A stretch of 64,000 bases of DNA from the NCBI RefSeq assembly GCF_004354015.1, contig NZ_SMRU01000010.1:62001-126000 (forward strand). The letters run 5' to 3'. Below are positions 50,540 to 61,306 of the stretch, piece after piece (within the stretch, counting starts at the first letter, position 1; each line of letters begins with the position of its first letter). The stretch comes from Arthrobacter terricola. Its GTDB lineage: Bacteria > Actinomycetota > Actinomycetes > Actinomycetales > Micrococcaceae. The notes under the pieces were generated by a model. That model had not been told where the DNA came from, ran no database searches, and saw nothing but the letters and a program-made list of their open reading frames with translations. The position numbers were made by a program, and so were the translations under genes.

Positions 50540-51486
50540 CAGCGAATACTCAGCGCGATGCCATCGAGGATGTCGTGCTCGCTTGAGGTCGCTTCACTGA
50601 TCGCGCCATCGCTCAGCTCAGCCAGTCGCTGGAGGATGCGGCGCCACACAAGCGCTCCGGCGCCGATGACGTCCACGCGGCCCGGGTGCATGTACGGCAA
50701 CCGCGCGCGCTCTTCGCGGGTCATCTCGATCAGGCTCGTAGCGGCGTCGCAAATGGTGTCAAGGTCGAGGCTCGCCCCGTGGATCGCTGCGGGATCGTAT
50801 TCGCTCAGTCCCAGCGCATGAGCTGTGATGGTAGTGATGGTCCCGGCAACGCCCACGACGGCGGTGGCCTGGTTCAGCGGGACGGTGCGGTTCGCCAGGT
50901 CGATGGCGGCATCGACGTCGGCTTCCGCGGCGGCGAGTTCCGCCGGCGTCGGGGGGTCGCTATGGAGGTGCCGTTCGGTGAGCCGGACGCAGCCGATGTC
51001 GACGGACTTCGCCGCAATGACGCCGTCGTCGTCTCCGAGGACGAACTCGGTGCTCCCTCCCCCAAGGTCCACCACCAGCACGGCGTCGTTGCCGCTCGGC
51101 GGGAGGACGCTGCTTGCTCCGGCGAAGGACAATGACGCTTCTTCGTCGCCGGAGATGACCTCCGGTTCGACGCCAAGCAACGAACGGATCCCGTCCACGA
51201 AGACGTCCCTGTTACGGGCATCCCGGCTGGCGGACGTTGCCACGAAACGGATGCGTCCGGCCCTGTGGTGGCGGATCAGGTCGGCGTAGTCGCCGGCCGC
51301 CGCGAAGGTGCGTTCGAGGGCTCCGGGCGCCAATTCGCCAGTGGCGTCCACACCTTGGCCGAGGCGCACGACGCGCATTTCACGCACGATGTCCCGAAGC
51401 GGCGCGTGCGAGCCGGCGTCGTCTGCGTCAGCGATGAGGAGGCGGATCGAGTTGGTACCGCAATCGATGGCGGCTACGCGGTTCAT
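50539..51486 (-). CDS. ppx: Exopolyphosphatase / GppA family phosphatase
   Basis: A 315-residue member of the Ppx/GppA family in the actin-like ATPase fold. It has AAIDCGTNSIRLLIAD at the N-terminus, FVATSASRDARNRD, ISGDEEASLSF and VVDLGGGSTEFVLG, all phosphate-loop parts. It lacks the C-terminal HD domain of long Ppx proteins, as expected for actinobacterial Ppx2/Ppx1 types, which act on polyphosphate or pppGpp. It overlaps DUF501 (ATGA) and the protease gene (TGATG). Confidence 0.92.
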   Translation of the reverse strand: MNRVAAIDCGTNSIRLLIADADDAGSHAPLRDIVREMRVVRLGQGVDATGELAPGALERTFAAAGDYADLIRHHRAGRIRFVATSASRDARNRDVFVDGIRSLLGVEPEVISGDEEASLSFAGASSVLPPSGNDAVLVVDLGGGSTEFVLGDDDGVIAAKSVDIGCVRLTERHLHSDPPTPAELAAAEADVDAAIDLANRTVPLNQATAVVGVAGTITTITAHALGLSEYDPAAIHGASLDLDTICDAATSLIEMTREERARLPYMHPGRVDVIGAGALVWRRILQRLAELSDGAISEATSSEHDILDGIALSIR

Positions 51487-52175
51487 GCGTACTGCTCCGG
51501 GGTGTCGGTACCGTTGGCAACGGCATGCTGCGATTTTCGGACGGGTGCCGGCCGGCCCACGATGTCCGGGAGGCCTTGCGGGCCGTGGCGGCTGAGGTCC
51601 TTCGAGGGTGCCTCCCCCGCGCTGTCCCAGGCGCCTTCGCAATAGCAGCGGTCCACGGTCCACCATTCCTTTATGGCTTCGATGGCTTCGTCGCCGAGCG
51701 GGTTCACCCCCGGCCCCGCCGCCAGTGAGTGGCCCACCAGGACGTGCAGGCACTTGACGCGGGTGGGCATGCCGCCGGCGGAAACGCCCGCGATCTCGGG
51801 AACATCCCCGGTCCCTACGCGGGCAGCGATCTCGTCGCGCGCCCGCAAGTAGGCGTCGTGGGCGTCACGGTAGGCGGCCGCCAAGGATTCGTCCGCCGCC
51901 AAGCGGTCGTTCATGTAATTCATGAGGCCGCCGGCTTCCAAACGGGAGACCGCAGAGGTGATGACGGGGTGCGTCAAGTAGAACGTGGTGGGAAACGGGG
52001 TGCCGTTGCTCAACCGCGGTGCCGTAGCCGCCACCAAGGGATTGCCGCACACGCAACGCGCCGGGATTTCGACGACGTCACGCACGGGCCGGCCGAGCTG
52101 GCGGCTCAAGACATCGAGATCGTGGGCTGTTGGCTTGCGGGACTCCTGCGAGGCAAGTGCCGGGTTTTCTTCCAC
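51483..52175 (-). CDS. DUF501 family protein
   Basis: A 230-residue actinobacterial protein of unknown function. The conserved part runs from about residue 18 (DLDVLSRQLGRPVRDVVEIPARC) through CVCGNPLVAATAPRLSNGTP, PTTFYLTHP and GVSAGGMPTRVKCLHVLVGH to CYCEGAW. Several Cys and His (CVCG, CLHVLVGH, CYCE) suggest a metal site (inference). The last 40 residues are variable. It stands between the FtsB-like gene and ppx, as in M. tuberculosis (Rv1024-Rv1026, from memory). Confidence 0.9.
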   Translation of the reverse strand: MEENPALASQESRKPTAHDLDVLSRQLGRPVRDVVEIPARCVCGNPLVAATAPRLSNGTPFPTTFYLTHPVITSAVSRLEAGGLMNYMNDRLAADESLAAAYRDAHDAYLRARDEIAARVGTGDVPEIAGVSAGGMPTRVKCLHVLVGHSLAAGPGVNPLGDEAIEAIKEWWTVDRCYCEGAWDSAGEAPSKDLSRHGPQGLPDIVGRPAPVRKSQHAVANGTDTPEQYA

Positions 52176-52244
52176 TGGCGCTGCCGTCCTTCCTGCCCTG
52201 TTGGGTCGCGTCTGTTCAAAGCGCGACGGCGGCGGGCGCCGCGT

Positions 52245-52961
52245 CTAGTCTGTTGCCGAGCGTACGATCGAATCCCACAGCCCATCCACCCACGGCAGAT
52301 TGGAAGGGGTCCCCGAAGCGCCTGAGGCGGTGCGTCCACCCGGTGTGCCGGCGGAATCGTCGCCGCCGAACACCCAATAACCGGCTTCACCCGGCATAAC
52401 CATGTTAATGCGGTCCCGGGCCTGCTGTTTCACGTAATTGGGATCCTGCCAGCGCGTGATCTGCTTGCGCAGGTCGGCCTGCTCCGCCTGTTGACTCGCG
52501 ATATCGGCCTGGAGGCCCGAGATTTCCGCTTTCTGCTCGAGCCAGATCTTGACCGTGGGCGCGAGCATGACGGTGATCGCGATCATCACCACCGCCAGGG
52601 CGAGCATCCGGCCGGAAAAAGCCCTCGCGGGAACCGGCCTGCCAGCGCCTGGGTCCCCGCCGGAGGATGCCGGTTTATGGGAAGCCTTGGAACTTGCGGA
52701 ATCTCCCGTGCGGCCGCGCCCGGCGGATGTCCCAGTGGCTCCGCTGTGGGAAGCGGCTCCGTTCTTGGACGCGCCTCCGTTCTTGGAAGCGGCGCTGGCT
52801 GATCCCTTCGCTCCCGCTGAGGCCGGGGCCTCGTGCTGGCCGGTAGCCGCCTTGCGGGACTCGCCGAATTCGGCACGGATGACGTGGCCGCCGTCGGGGT
52901 TCTTTAGGGGCGCACCTCCGAGGGCGTCTGCCCGGGGGACCTTGGGACGGCGGGTTGCCAT
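52245..52961 (-). CDS. FtsB/DivIC-like septum formation initiator
   Basis: A 238-residue bitopic division protein. The first 115 residues are a low-complexity cytoplasmic region with repeats of KNGGASKNGAASHSG type. One membrane helix follows (about 117-137, MLALAVVMIAITVMLAPTV), then a coiled coil (about 140-170, QKAEISGLQADIASQQAEQA) and the conserved WQDPNYVKQQARDRINMVMP. FtsB-type proteins bridge FtsL and FtsQ at the septum. GGAG lies before the ATG. Located between eno and DUF501 as in other actinobacteria. Confidence 0.9.
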   Translation of the reverse strand: MATRRPKVPRADALGGAPLKNPDGGHVIRAEFGESRKAATGQHEAPASAGAKGSASAASKNGGASKNGAASHSGATGTSAGRGRTGDSASSKASHKPASSGGDPGAGRPVPARAFSGRMLALAVVMIAITVMLAPTVKIWLEQKAEISGLQADIASQQAEQADLRKQITRWQDPNYVKQQARDRINMVMPGEAGYWVFGGDDSAGTPGGRTASGASGTPSNLPWVDGLWDSIVRSATD

Positions 52962-53062
52962 GACACTCCTGTAATGCCCGGTGTTTTCCTGGCGGGTTGC
53001 TGCTCGTCGCGTGCCTTCGGGCCAGCGGTTCGCCGAAGTGCAAGCGCGCTTCCTTAAACGGA

Positions 53063-53098
53063 ACCGGTGGCTATGGTCTTTCCACCATAGCCACCGGT
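53063..53098 (-). terminator. Terminator after eno
   Basis: ACCGGTGGCTATGG / CCATAGCCACCGGT plus one more T-A pair gives a perfect 15-bp stem with a 6-base loop, 18 bases past the eno stop. Confidence 0.8.
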
Positions 53099-53116
53099 CA
53101 GGCGTTTACGCGGACA

Positions 53117-54433
<1,317 letters not shown>

Positions 54434-54529
54434 CTAGAGGGAACTTCTCGACGTCCTCGTCGCCACTAGCCTAGTCGAGACGGGCCAACGTTACGGAACG
54501 GCGACGGACCCGGGCCTTTCGTGTGGCTT

Positions 54530-55252
54530 CTATGCGGTTTCGCTTCCATTTTGTTGGTAGCGGCGAACCGCGCCGCGCAACGCCCGTTCGGCGTCGAGGC
54601 CTTTCTCCCGCGCGCCTGCGACGACGGCGAGCAGGAGGTCGCCGAGGTCGCCTTCGGAGCTGGGAACCTCCGCCGGGACAACGTCCGGGCGGGGGTGCCC
54701 GACGACGCCGGAACGCGCCGCCCGATCGGCCCGGTCGAGGGATTTCTGTGCCAGCGCCAGCGCCGGGAGATGGGGTGGTATGCCTTCGAATGGATCTGTC
54801 CGTCCAGGCTTTTCGGCCTTTTTGACGGCATCCCACTTCTCGACGATCTCTTCGACCGTAGCCGGAAAGGAGTCCTGCAACGTTCCGTCCGGTCTGAAGA
54901 CGTGCGGATTGCGCCGGATCATCTTCTCCGTAATGGTCCGGGCAACGTCGTCGAACGCGAACTGGCCGCGCTCCTCGGCGAGCCGGGCGTGAAGTACTAC
55001 TTGGAGCAGTACATCGCCCAGCTCGCCGCGGAGTTCATCGGCGAAACCGGCGCTTTCGGAACCGGACTCGGAACCGCCCCGGGAACCGGCCTCGATCGAA
55101 TCAACCACTTCGTAGGCTTCCTCGATCAGGTACTCCACGAGCGATTCGTGCGTCAAGGCCCCCATCCAAGGGCAATGTTCGCGAAGGGACGCGATGGTCT
55201 GGACAAGCGCGGCTACGGCTGCGCCCTGTGCACCTGAATGCCCGCTAGGCAA
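54530..55252 (-). CDS. mazG: MazG-family nucleoside triphosphate pyrophosphohydrolase
   Basis: A 240-residue all-alpha NTP pyrophosphatase that removes non-canonical nucleotides. The metal motif is LIEEAYEVVDSIE (EExxE) followed, after a Ser/Gly-rich insert, by ELRGELGDVLLQVVLHARLA (ExxD). The FDDVARTITEKMIRRNPHVF segment confirms MazG. The C-terminal half-domain with LGDLLLAVVAGAREKGLDAE is shorter than in E. coli MazG. It overlaps the adenosine deaminase gene by eight bases and precedes eno, as in mycobacteria. Confidence 0.93.
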   Translation of the reverse strand: MPSGHSGAQGAAVAALVQTIASLREHCPWMGALTHESLVEYLIEEAYEVVDSIEAGSRGGSESGSESAGFADELRGELGDVLLQVVLHARLAEERGQFAFDDVARTITEKMIRRNPHVFRPDGTLQDSFPATVEEIVEKWDAVKKAEKPGRTDPFEGIPPHLPALALAQKSLDRADRAARSGVVGHPRPDVVPAEVPSSEGDLGDLLLAVVAGAREKGLDAERALRGAVRRYQQNGSETA

Positions 55253-56396
55253 GGTTGGCGTAGGTGTCGTTGATGTACTCCACCAGGGCCTCTTTTTCGT
55301 CCAGCGGCAAGAAGGAGGATTCGGCTGCGTTCAGGGTCAGTTCGAGGAGATCGTCGAGGTCGTAGTCGAAGGTCTCGACGAGCAGTTCGAATTCCTCTGT
55401 CAGGGTCACTCCGCTCATGAGCCGGTTGTCCGTGTTGATGGTCACGTTGAAGCCCAATTGGTAGAGCATGTCCAGCGGGTGGTTCTCGATGCCTTCGCCG
55501 AAGTTCGCGATCGCTCCGGTCTGGAGGTTGGACGACGGGCAGATCTCCAATGCGATCCCGCGGTCGCGGACCCAGCCCGCCACTTCACCCAGGGTGACCA
55601 TTCCTACGGTGTCTTCGGCGTCGTCGTCGGAATCTTGGTCGGCGTCCTCGAATTCGACACTGATGTCTTCCGCGATCCGCACGCCGTGCCCGAGGCGCAA
55701 CGCGCGGCCGTCCACAAGGGCGGACTGGATGCTCTCCAGCCCCGCTGCCTCGCCGGCGTGCACGGTGGCCGGGAAGTTGTGCTCGGCGAGGTAAGTGAAG
55801 GCGTCCTTGAAACGGGAGGGGAGGAAGCCGTCTTCGGCTCCGGCGATGTCGAAACCGATGGCACCGTTGTAGCGGTGGCGGACGGCGAGTTCCGCGATTT
55901 CCTGGCCGCGGTCCGCGTGGCGCATGGCCGTGATGAGCTGGCCGACCCTGATCTGGCGGCCGGATTCCTCAACAACCGCAACACCGGCGTCGAGGCCCTC
56001 CTGCACGGCCTCTACAACCTCATCCAGGGTGAGGCCTTTCTGCAGGTGCTGCTCGGGCGCCCAGCGGATCTCGCCGTACACCACGCCGTCGTCCGCGAGG
56101 TCCTCAACGAATTCTCTGGCGACCCGGGCCAAGCCCTCTTTCGTCTGCATGACGGCGACCGTGTGGTCGAAAGTTTCGAGGTAGCGGACCAACGAACCGG
56201 AGTCGGCCGACTCGCGGAACCACTGGCCCAGCGCAACGGGATCGGTGGATGGCAGGACGTGGCCGACGGCGTCGGCAAGCTCGATGATGGTGGCCGGGCG
56301 CAGTCCCCCGTCCAAATGGTCGTGAAGGGAAACCTTCGGAAGTCGCTTCAGGTCGAAGTCAAGGGCTGGGGCGGCGTCAACAATTGGCTCAGTCAC
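55245..56396 (-). CDS. add: Adenosine deaminase
   Basis: A 383-residue zinc enzyme converting adenosine to inosine. Zinc-binding HDHLDGG carries His25 and His27; catalytic HAGEAAG, LEICPSSN and NVTINTDNRLMS supply the Glu, His and Asp. An acidic insert (EFEDADQDSDDDAED) in the middle, about residues 250-264, is unusual and probably a surface loop. It would consume adenosine from SahH and from the nucleoside importer at the right end. Confidence 0.94.
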   Translation of the reverse strand: MTEPIVDAAPALDFDLKRLPKVSLHDHLDGGLRPATIIELADAVGHVLPSTDPVALGQWFRESADSGSLVRYLETFDHTVAVMQTKEGLARVAREFVEDLADDGVVYGEIRWAPEQHLQKGLTLDEVVEAVQEGLDAGVAVVEESGRQIRVGQLITAMRHADRGQEIAELAVRHRYNGAIGFDIAGAEDGFLPSRFKDAFTYLAEHNFPATVHAGEAAGLESIQSALVDGRALRLGHGVRIAEDISVEFEDADQDSDDDAEDTVGMVTLGEVAGWVRDRGIALEICPSSNLQTGAIANFGEGIENHPLDMLYQLGFNVTINTDNRLMSGVTLTEEFELLVETFDYDLDDLLELTLNAAESSFLPLDEKEALVEYINDTYANLA

Positions 56397-56424
56397 CCCT
56401 CAACTCTAGGGGGACGGGAGGAGC

Positions 56425-57147
56425 TTAGCCAGCAGGGTGGGAGCGTTCGACGCCGGCCGTCGCGTTGATCCCGGAGCGGCCTTCCGCGGTGGTCCCCGCA
56501 GGAGAAGCTACTCCACCGTCCGCCGCACCGCTTTTCTCGGCATCCTTCTTTTCGAGGTGCTTGTGCCACCAGCGCAGGGCGTGGTCAACCACGAAGCCCA
56601 CCACGACGGCGAACGCGATCGCGATTCCCACGCCAAGGAGCGGATTGTTGTGCACCCAGCGTCCGGCGAGCGCACCGATACCCACGGAATAACCCACCCA
56701 GGTCAGGCAGGCGAAGGCATCAAGCCAGAAGAAGGTCTTGCGGCTGAAGCCGGTTTGCCCGGCGACATAGTTCACCGCAACGCGGCCCCAGGGAATGTAG
56801 CGCGCTGTGAAGATGAGTACCGCGCCACGCTTGTCCAGCTCGTAGTGGGCCCAGGCAAACATCTTCTGGACCTTTGGTCTGCGCATCCATTTCCACCGGT
56901 CATGGCCGATCTTGCGTCCCAGCAAGTAGGCCGTGTTGTCGCCGGCCATCGCGCCGATGAGGGCCGTAGCTCCGAGGAGCCACAGGTTCGGCTCACCATG
57001 GTGCATCGCCAACGCCGACAGGCCCACGATCGCGGTCTCGCTTGGCAGGATCGTGGCAAAGCCGTCGATGAAGAAAAAAACCAGGAGCGCTGGATAGATC
57101 CACGGCTGCCCGGCGGCATGCTCGAGCATGTGGTTCATGAATTCCAC
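56425..57147 (-). CDS. DedA family membrane protein, paralogue 1
   Basis: A 240-residue protein of the DedA/VTT superfamily with about five helices. Conserved parts: FFFIDGFATILPSETAIVGL, AGDNTAYLLGRKIG, FTARYIPWGRVAVNYVAG and TGFSRKTFF. Members are likely polyprenyl-phosphate or phospholipid scramblases. GAGGAG stands ten bases before the GTG at 57147, which I take over the ATG three codons later. Next to a second DedA gene. Confidence 0.88.
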   Translation of the reverse strand: MEFMNHMLEHAAGQPWIYPALLVFFFIDGFATILPSETAIVGLSALAMHHGEPNLWLLGATALIGAMAGDNTAYLLGRKIGHDRWKWMRRPKVQKMFAWAHYELDKRGAVLIFTARYIPWGRVAVNYVAGQTGFSRKTFFWLDAFACLTWVGYSVGIGALAGRWVHNNPLLGVGIAIAFAVVVGFVVDHALRWWHKHLEKKDAEKSGAADGGVASPAGTTAEGRSGINATAGVERSHPAG

Positions 57148-57351
57148 GCAGGCATTGCTCCTCAAGGAAAGTCACACGGTTGCGTGACATAGATCGCTCT
57201 CAATTGTCCCATGGCCGGAGTGTCGTTCGCTACGCCCCGGCCGAAGGGGATCACAACTTAAGGCTAACTCGCAAGTCACACGCAACGCGTCCCCCTCCGG
57301 GCGGATATCCGCGCTTGCCAGGCGTCATACCGGAGGATGAGGACGGGAGGG

Positions 57352-58005
57352 CTATTTGACGGACTCCGCTTCGGTTTCCCCGGGCTCGTCCGCGTCTTCG
57401 GACTCGGCTGGAAGGGGTCCGCGGACCTTGCTGATGACGCGGTCAACAACGATTCCGAGGATGACGGCAGCAATGATCGCGATGACGGCACCGAGCACGT
57501 GGTTGTGCTCGAACCATTGGCCGAAGAACACGCCGATTGCCACCGAATAGCTCGCCCACATCACTGCGGACAGGGCCGTGAGTGCTACGAAAGTGCCGTG
57601 GGAAAAGCGGGTCGCACCCGCGGTGAGGTTCACCGCCACGCGGCCGATGGGGATGAAGCGGGCCACCATGATCAGGGAAGCCGCCCGCCGTCGAAGTTCC
57701 CGTCCGGCCCAGCGGAAGGCGCCCTGCATCCTCTGGGAGCGCATCCACCGCCATCGCCGGACTCCGATCTTCCGCCCGATCAGGTAAGCCAGGTTGTCTC
57801 CCGCGAAGGCACCGAGCGCACCCACGAGGATCAGGGACCACGCATTGGGCACGCCTGCGGTCGCTGAGACGGCCGCAAGGCCCACAACTACCGACTCGCT
57901 CGGGATGGGCGGGAAGAAGCCATCAATCAGGCAGCACGCAAAAACCAGGAGCAAAACCCACGGCTGCCCGGCAGCGGCGAGGATGAAATCGTTGATTGCC
58001 TGCAC
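57352..58005 (-). CDS. DedA family membrane protein, paralogue 2
   Basis: A 217-residue DedA protein clearly paralogous to its neighbour: CLIDGFFPPIPSESVVVGL, AGDNLAYLIGRKIG, VARFIPIGRVAVNLTAG and TRFSHGTF, about five helices and an acidic C-terminal tail. AGGAAACC stands before the GTG at 58005. The 204 bases between the two DedA genes hold no further gene that I can see. Confidence 0.9.
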   Translation of the reverse strand: MQAINDFILAAAGQPWVLLLVFACCLIDGFFPPIPSESVVVGLAAVSATAGVPNAWSLILVGALGAFAGDNLAYLIGRKIGVRRWRWMRSQRMQGAFRWAGRELRRRAASLIMVARFIPIGRVAVNLTAGATRFSHGTFVALTALSAVMWASYSVAIGVFFGQWFEHNHVLGAVIAIIAAVILGIVVDRVISKVRGPLPAESEDADEPGETEAESVK

Positions 58006-58035
58006 GGTTTCCTAACGAACGGCTCTCGGGATAGT

Positions 58036-58062
58036 CTCCCGGGCGCACGAAGCGCCCGGGAG
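58036..58062 (-). terminator. Terminator after deoA
   Basis: Perfect 11-bp stem CTCCCGGGCGC / GCGCCCGGGAG with a 5-base loop, seven bases past the deoA stop. Confidence 0.75.
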
Positions 58063-58068
58063 GACGAG

Positions 58069-59379
58069 CTACGAAATTCTGTCGATGATGAGGCGCTGCG
58101 CCGGACGTGAGCCTTCCGGTGCGATGACCACGGCACCTTCAAGGGCCTCCTTGGCCCTGCCGAACTTCTCCGGAGTATCGCTCAGGAGCGTCAGGAGCGG
58201 CTCACCTGCCCGTACCAGAGCGCCGGGCTTGGCGTGCATCCGGACTCCCGCTCCGGCCTGCACCGTGTCTTCCTTGCGGGCACGGCCGGCGCCGAGCCGC
58301 CAGGCCGCCACCCCCACGGACAACGCGTCCAACTCCACCAGCACTCCGTCGGCGGGCGCCGGGATCACTTCGGACTCTTTCGCCACCGGCAAGGCCGCGC
58401 GCGGATCGCCGCCTTGGGCTTCGATCATCCGGTTCCAGACGTCCATTGCCCTGCCGTCCTTCAGCGCGGCCGCCGGATCGGCGTCGCGCACTCCGGCGCT
58501 TTCGAGCATCTCTTCGGCGAGCCTGATAGTCAGTTCGACGACGTCTTCCGGACCGCCGCCGGCGAGGACCTCCACCGATTCCTCCACCTCAATGGCGTTC
58601 CCAGCTGTCAAGCCCAACGGTGTGGCCATGTTGGTCAGGAGTGCGACCGTCTTGACGCCGGCGTCCTTGCCGAGGGCAACCATGGTTTCGGCCAACTCGC
58701 GGGCGCCGGCTTCATCTTTCATGAACGCGCCGGAACCCACCTTCACGTCGAGGACCAAGGAGCCGGTGCCTTCGGCGATCTTCTTGCTCATGATGGACGA
58801 CGCGATCAGCGGGATCGCCTCAACCGTGCCGGTAACGTCCCGCAGGGCATAGAGTTTCTTGTCCGCGGGAGCCAAGCCGGCGCCGGCCGCGCAGATCACC
58901 GCACCGACGTCCTGCAATTGCGCCAGGATTTCCTGGTTTCCGAGGTTCGCCCGCCAGCCCGGGATGGCCTCGAGCTTGTCGAGCGTGCCGCCGGTGTGGC
59001 CCAATCCCCTGCCGGACAACTGCGGCACTGCCACCCCGAAAACCGCCACCAACGGCGCCAGGGGCAAGGTGATCTTGTCCCCGACGCCACCGGTGGAGTG
59101 CTTGTCGGCAGTCGCCTTCGTGCCGCCGTCGGGACGCCGAAGGCTCGAAAAGTCCATCCGCTCGCCGGACGCGATCATCGCGGCAGTCCAGCGCGAGATT
59201 TCGGCACGGTCCATTCCGTTGAGCAGGATTGCCATGTTCAATGCCGCCATCTGCTCGTCGGCGATGGCGCCGCGGGTATAGGCATCGATGGTCCAATCGA
59301 TCTGTTCCGGGGTGAGCGTGCCCTTGTCCCGTTTGATGCTGATGATCTGGACGGCGTCGAACGCTTCAGTTTGTGTCAC
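58069..59379 (-). CDS. deoA: Thymidine phosphorylase
   Basis: A 436-residue enzyme splitting thymidine (and often uridine) with phosphate into base and deoxyribose 1-phosphate. Signature parts: ADKHSTGGVGDKITLPLAP, SGRGLGHTGGTLDKLEAI, SSIMSKKIAEGTGSLVLDVK. The C-terminal PYNP-type domain is present (VRMHAKPGALVRAGEPLL). The GTG at 59379 overlaps the cdd stop (GTGA) and has GGAGG eight bases upstream, so the longer open frame is not used. Confidence 0.96.
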   Translation of the reverse strand: MTQTEAFDAVQIISIKRDKGTLTPEQIDWTIDAYTRGAIADEQMAALNMAILLNGMDRAEISRWTAAMIASGERMDFSSLRRPDGGTKATADKHSTGGVGDKITLPLAPLVAVFGVAVPQLSGRGLGHTGGTLDKLEAIPGWRANLGNQEILAQLQDVGAVICAAGAGLAPADKKLYALRDVTGTVEAIPLIASSIMSKKIAEGTGSLVLDVKVGSGAFMKDEAGARELAETMVALGKDAGVKTVALLTNMATPLGLTAGNAIEVEESVEVLAGGGPEDVVELTIRLAEEMLESAGVRDADPAAALKDGRAMDVWNRMIEAQGGDPRAALPVAKESEVIPAPADGVLVELDALSVGVAAWRLGAGRARKEDTVQAGAGVRMHAKPGALVRAGEPLLTLLSDTPEKFGRAKEALEGAVVIAPEGSRPAQRLIIDRIS

Positions 59380-59795
59380 CGGTTTTCCTCCAGGTGTGCC
59401 ATGTTGTCCGGGCCGAATGCATCGGGCAGGACCTCGTCCATCGTTTTGATGCCTTGGGTTGTCATGAGCTGCATTCCGGGCGCGCGGAATTCGTACAGCA
59501 GCTGGCGGCAGCGCCCGCAGGGCATGAGGACGTTGCCCTTCGCGTCGACGCAGTAGAACGCCTTGAGCTTTCCGCCCCCGCTCATGTGCAGGTCGCCCAC
59601 AAGCGCGCACTCAGCGCACAGGGTCAGTCCGTAGCTGGCGTTCTCCACGTTGCAGCCGCTGACGATCCTCCCATCGTCGGTGAGCGCCGCCGCCCCCACC
59701 GGGAAGTTCGAATACGGCGCGTAGGCTTTGCGCATCGCCGCGACGGCGACCGCTTCAAGGGCCGGCCAATCCACGTCGGAATCTCCAGGTGCCAC
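59376..59795 (-). CDS. cdd: Cytidine deaminase
   Basis: A 139-residue zinc enzyme converting cytidine to uridine. The active site is Cys60-Ala-Glu62 and the MPCGRCRQ motif (Cys93, Cys96), the three-cysteine tetrameric type. YAPYSNFPVGAA and CNVENASYGLTLCAE are also typical. The GTG at 59795 follows the permease stop by two bases. The product uridine can be cleaved by the next gene product, DeoA. Confidence 0.96.
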   Translation of the reverse strand: MAPGDSDVDWPALEAVAVAAMRKAYAPYSNFPVGAAALTDDGRIVSGCNVENASYGLTLCAECALVGDLHMSGGGKLKAFYCVDAKGNVLMPCGRCRQLLYEFRAPGMQLMTTQGIKTMDEVLPDAFGPDNMAHLEENR

Positions 59796-59797
59796 GG

Positions 59798-61306
59798 TCA
59801 GCCCTTGACGTACGGTATGCCGCTGGCCGCGGGAGGCCGGGACCTGCCGACCAAGCCGGCGACGGCGAAGACCGTCAGGGCGTACGGGAGCATCGCCATG
59901 AACTGGCTGGGCACGGGCGATCCGATGATGGTGATGACGCTCTGGAGGTTGTCAGCGAACCCGAACAGCAGTGCCGCCAGGAACGCACCGATCGGATTCC
60001 ACCGGCCGAAGATCAACGCTGCCAAGGCGATGTATCCACGGCCGCCGGACATGTCCTTGCTGAACGCATCCACGGAGACCAACGTGAAGAAGGAACCGCC
60101 GATGCCCGCGATCGCGCCGCCCATGAGCACGTTCCAGAACCGGGTCCGGTTGACGTTGATGCCCACGGTGTCGGCAGCTTGCGGGTGCTCGCCGACTGCC
60201 CTCACGCGAAGGCCCCACTTCGTGTGGAACAAGCCAAGGTAGACCACAATCACGGCGATGTACATCAGGTAGCCCACCAGCGACTGGTGAAACAGGATCG
60301 GACCGATGATGGGGATATCGGACAGGAACGGGACATCCACTGGCGGAAGGTGTCCCGGCTTGTTGAGGCCATCCGGGTCCGCCGTCAGGAGCGTCGAGAA
60401 CAAGAAGCTCGTCAGGCCACTGATCAGGACGTTGAGTACCACGCCCACGATGATCTGGTTGACGAGGTACTTGATGCTGACCACTGCCAGCACCAGCGAA
60501 ACCAGCGCCCCGGCAACCGCCGCAGCAACCAGTCCGGCATACACGTTGTGGGTTACCGTCGCCACAACCGCCGCCGAAAACGCTCCCAGGAGGAGTTGGC
60601 CTTCGATAGCGATGTTGACCACGCCCACGCGTTCGCACAGGACGCCGGAGAGCGAACCGAAAACCAGCGGCACGGCCAAAGTCACCGATCCCGCGATCAA
60701 GCCCGCGAGGGAAATCGCCGGTTCGGCGTCGTTCCCGTGGGCCACGATCCACACCAGGAATCCGACCAGGAAGACAGTGGCGAAGACACCGCCCACCCAA
60801 CGGGGCGTGGTCTTCTTCGCTTGCGTCAAGAACACCGAGTAGCCGGCCAGGGCAAGGAGGACCACGGCGCAAATCCAGCCGACCGGGCCGGATTCAAGCG
60901 TGATCTTGGAAACCTTGGCCACCCCGAGCGCCGCCAAGCACAGCGCGATGACTGCCGCCACGGTACATGCTGGAATCCAACGCGGGACCGTTGCGTATCC
61001 GCTACCTGTCCCCGAACGACGCACGAACCACAGGTAACCAAGCCCGGCAGAAATCACCAAGGCCAGGATCAGGGTGATCCACGCCGCGAGGGTTGACGCG
61101 CCGGTATTCGACGCCTCGGCGATGCCGAAGCCCGCCGACTTCGGGCCGGCCATGAAGGCGAACAGTATGGTTCCGAGGATTGCGAGCAAGGACAATCCGA
61201 TTCCGGCCTTCCAGCTCACGAGCCTGCTCGCGCCAGGTTTTCCGGTGTGCCCGGGGCTGTTGCCGGCCGGAGCTCCGCTGCCGGACTGGGTAGTTGTGGT
61301 GCTCAT
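59798..61306 (-). CDS. Nucleoside-type ABC transporter permease with N-terminal extension
   Basis: A 502-residue permease of the family that includes B. subtilis NupQ and other BMP-dependent nucleoside importers. The core from about residue 195 has SLSGVLCERVGVVNIAIEGQ, LVNQIIVGVVLNVLISGLTS, KWGLRVRAVGEHPQAADTVG (coupling loop) and GRGYIALAALIFGRWNP. The preceding 190 residues add about five helices that are not in the usual 310-residue protein. It overlaps the previous permease (ATGA), and is followed directly by cdd, supporting nucleoside transport. Confidence 0.92.
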   Translation of the reverse strand: MSTTTTQSGSGAPAGNSPGHTGKPGASRLVSWKAGIGLSLLAILGTILFAFMAGPKSAGFGIAEASNTGASTLAAWITLILALVISAGLGYLWFVRRSGTGSGYATVPRWIPACTVAAVIALCLAALGVAKVSKITLESGPVGWICAVVLLALAGYSVFLTQAKKTTPRWVGGVFATVFLVGFLVWIVAHGNDAEPAISLAGLIAGSVTLAVPLVFGSLSGVLCERVGVVNIAIEGQLLLGAFSAAVVATVTHNVYAGLVAAAVAGALVSLVLAVVSIKYLVNQIIVGVVLNVLISGLTSFLFSTLLTADPDGLNKPGHLPPVDVPFLSDIPIIGPILFHQSLVGYLMYIAVIVVYLGLFHTKWGLRVRAVGEHPQAADTVGINVNRTRFWNVLMGGAIAGIGGSFFTLVSVDAFSKDMSGGRGYIALAALIFGRWNPIGAFLAALLFGFADNLQSVITIIGSPVPSQFMAMLPYALTVFAVAGLVGRSRPPAASGIPYVKG

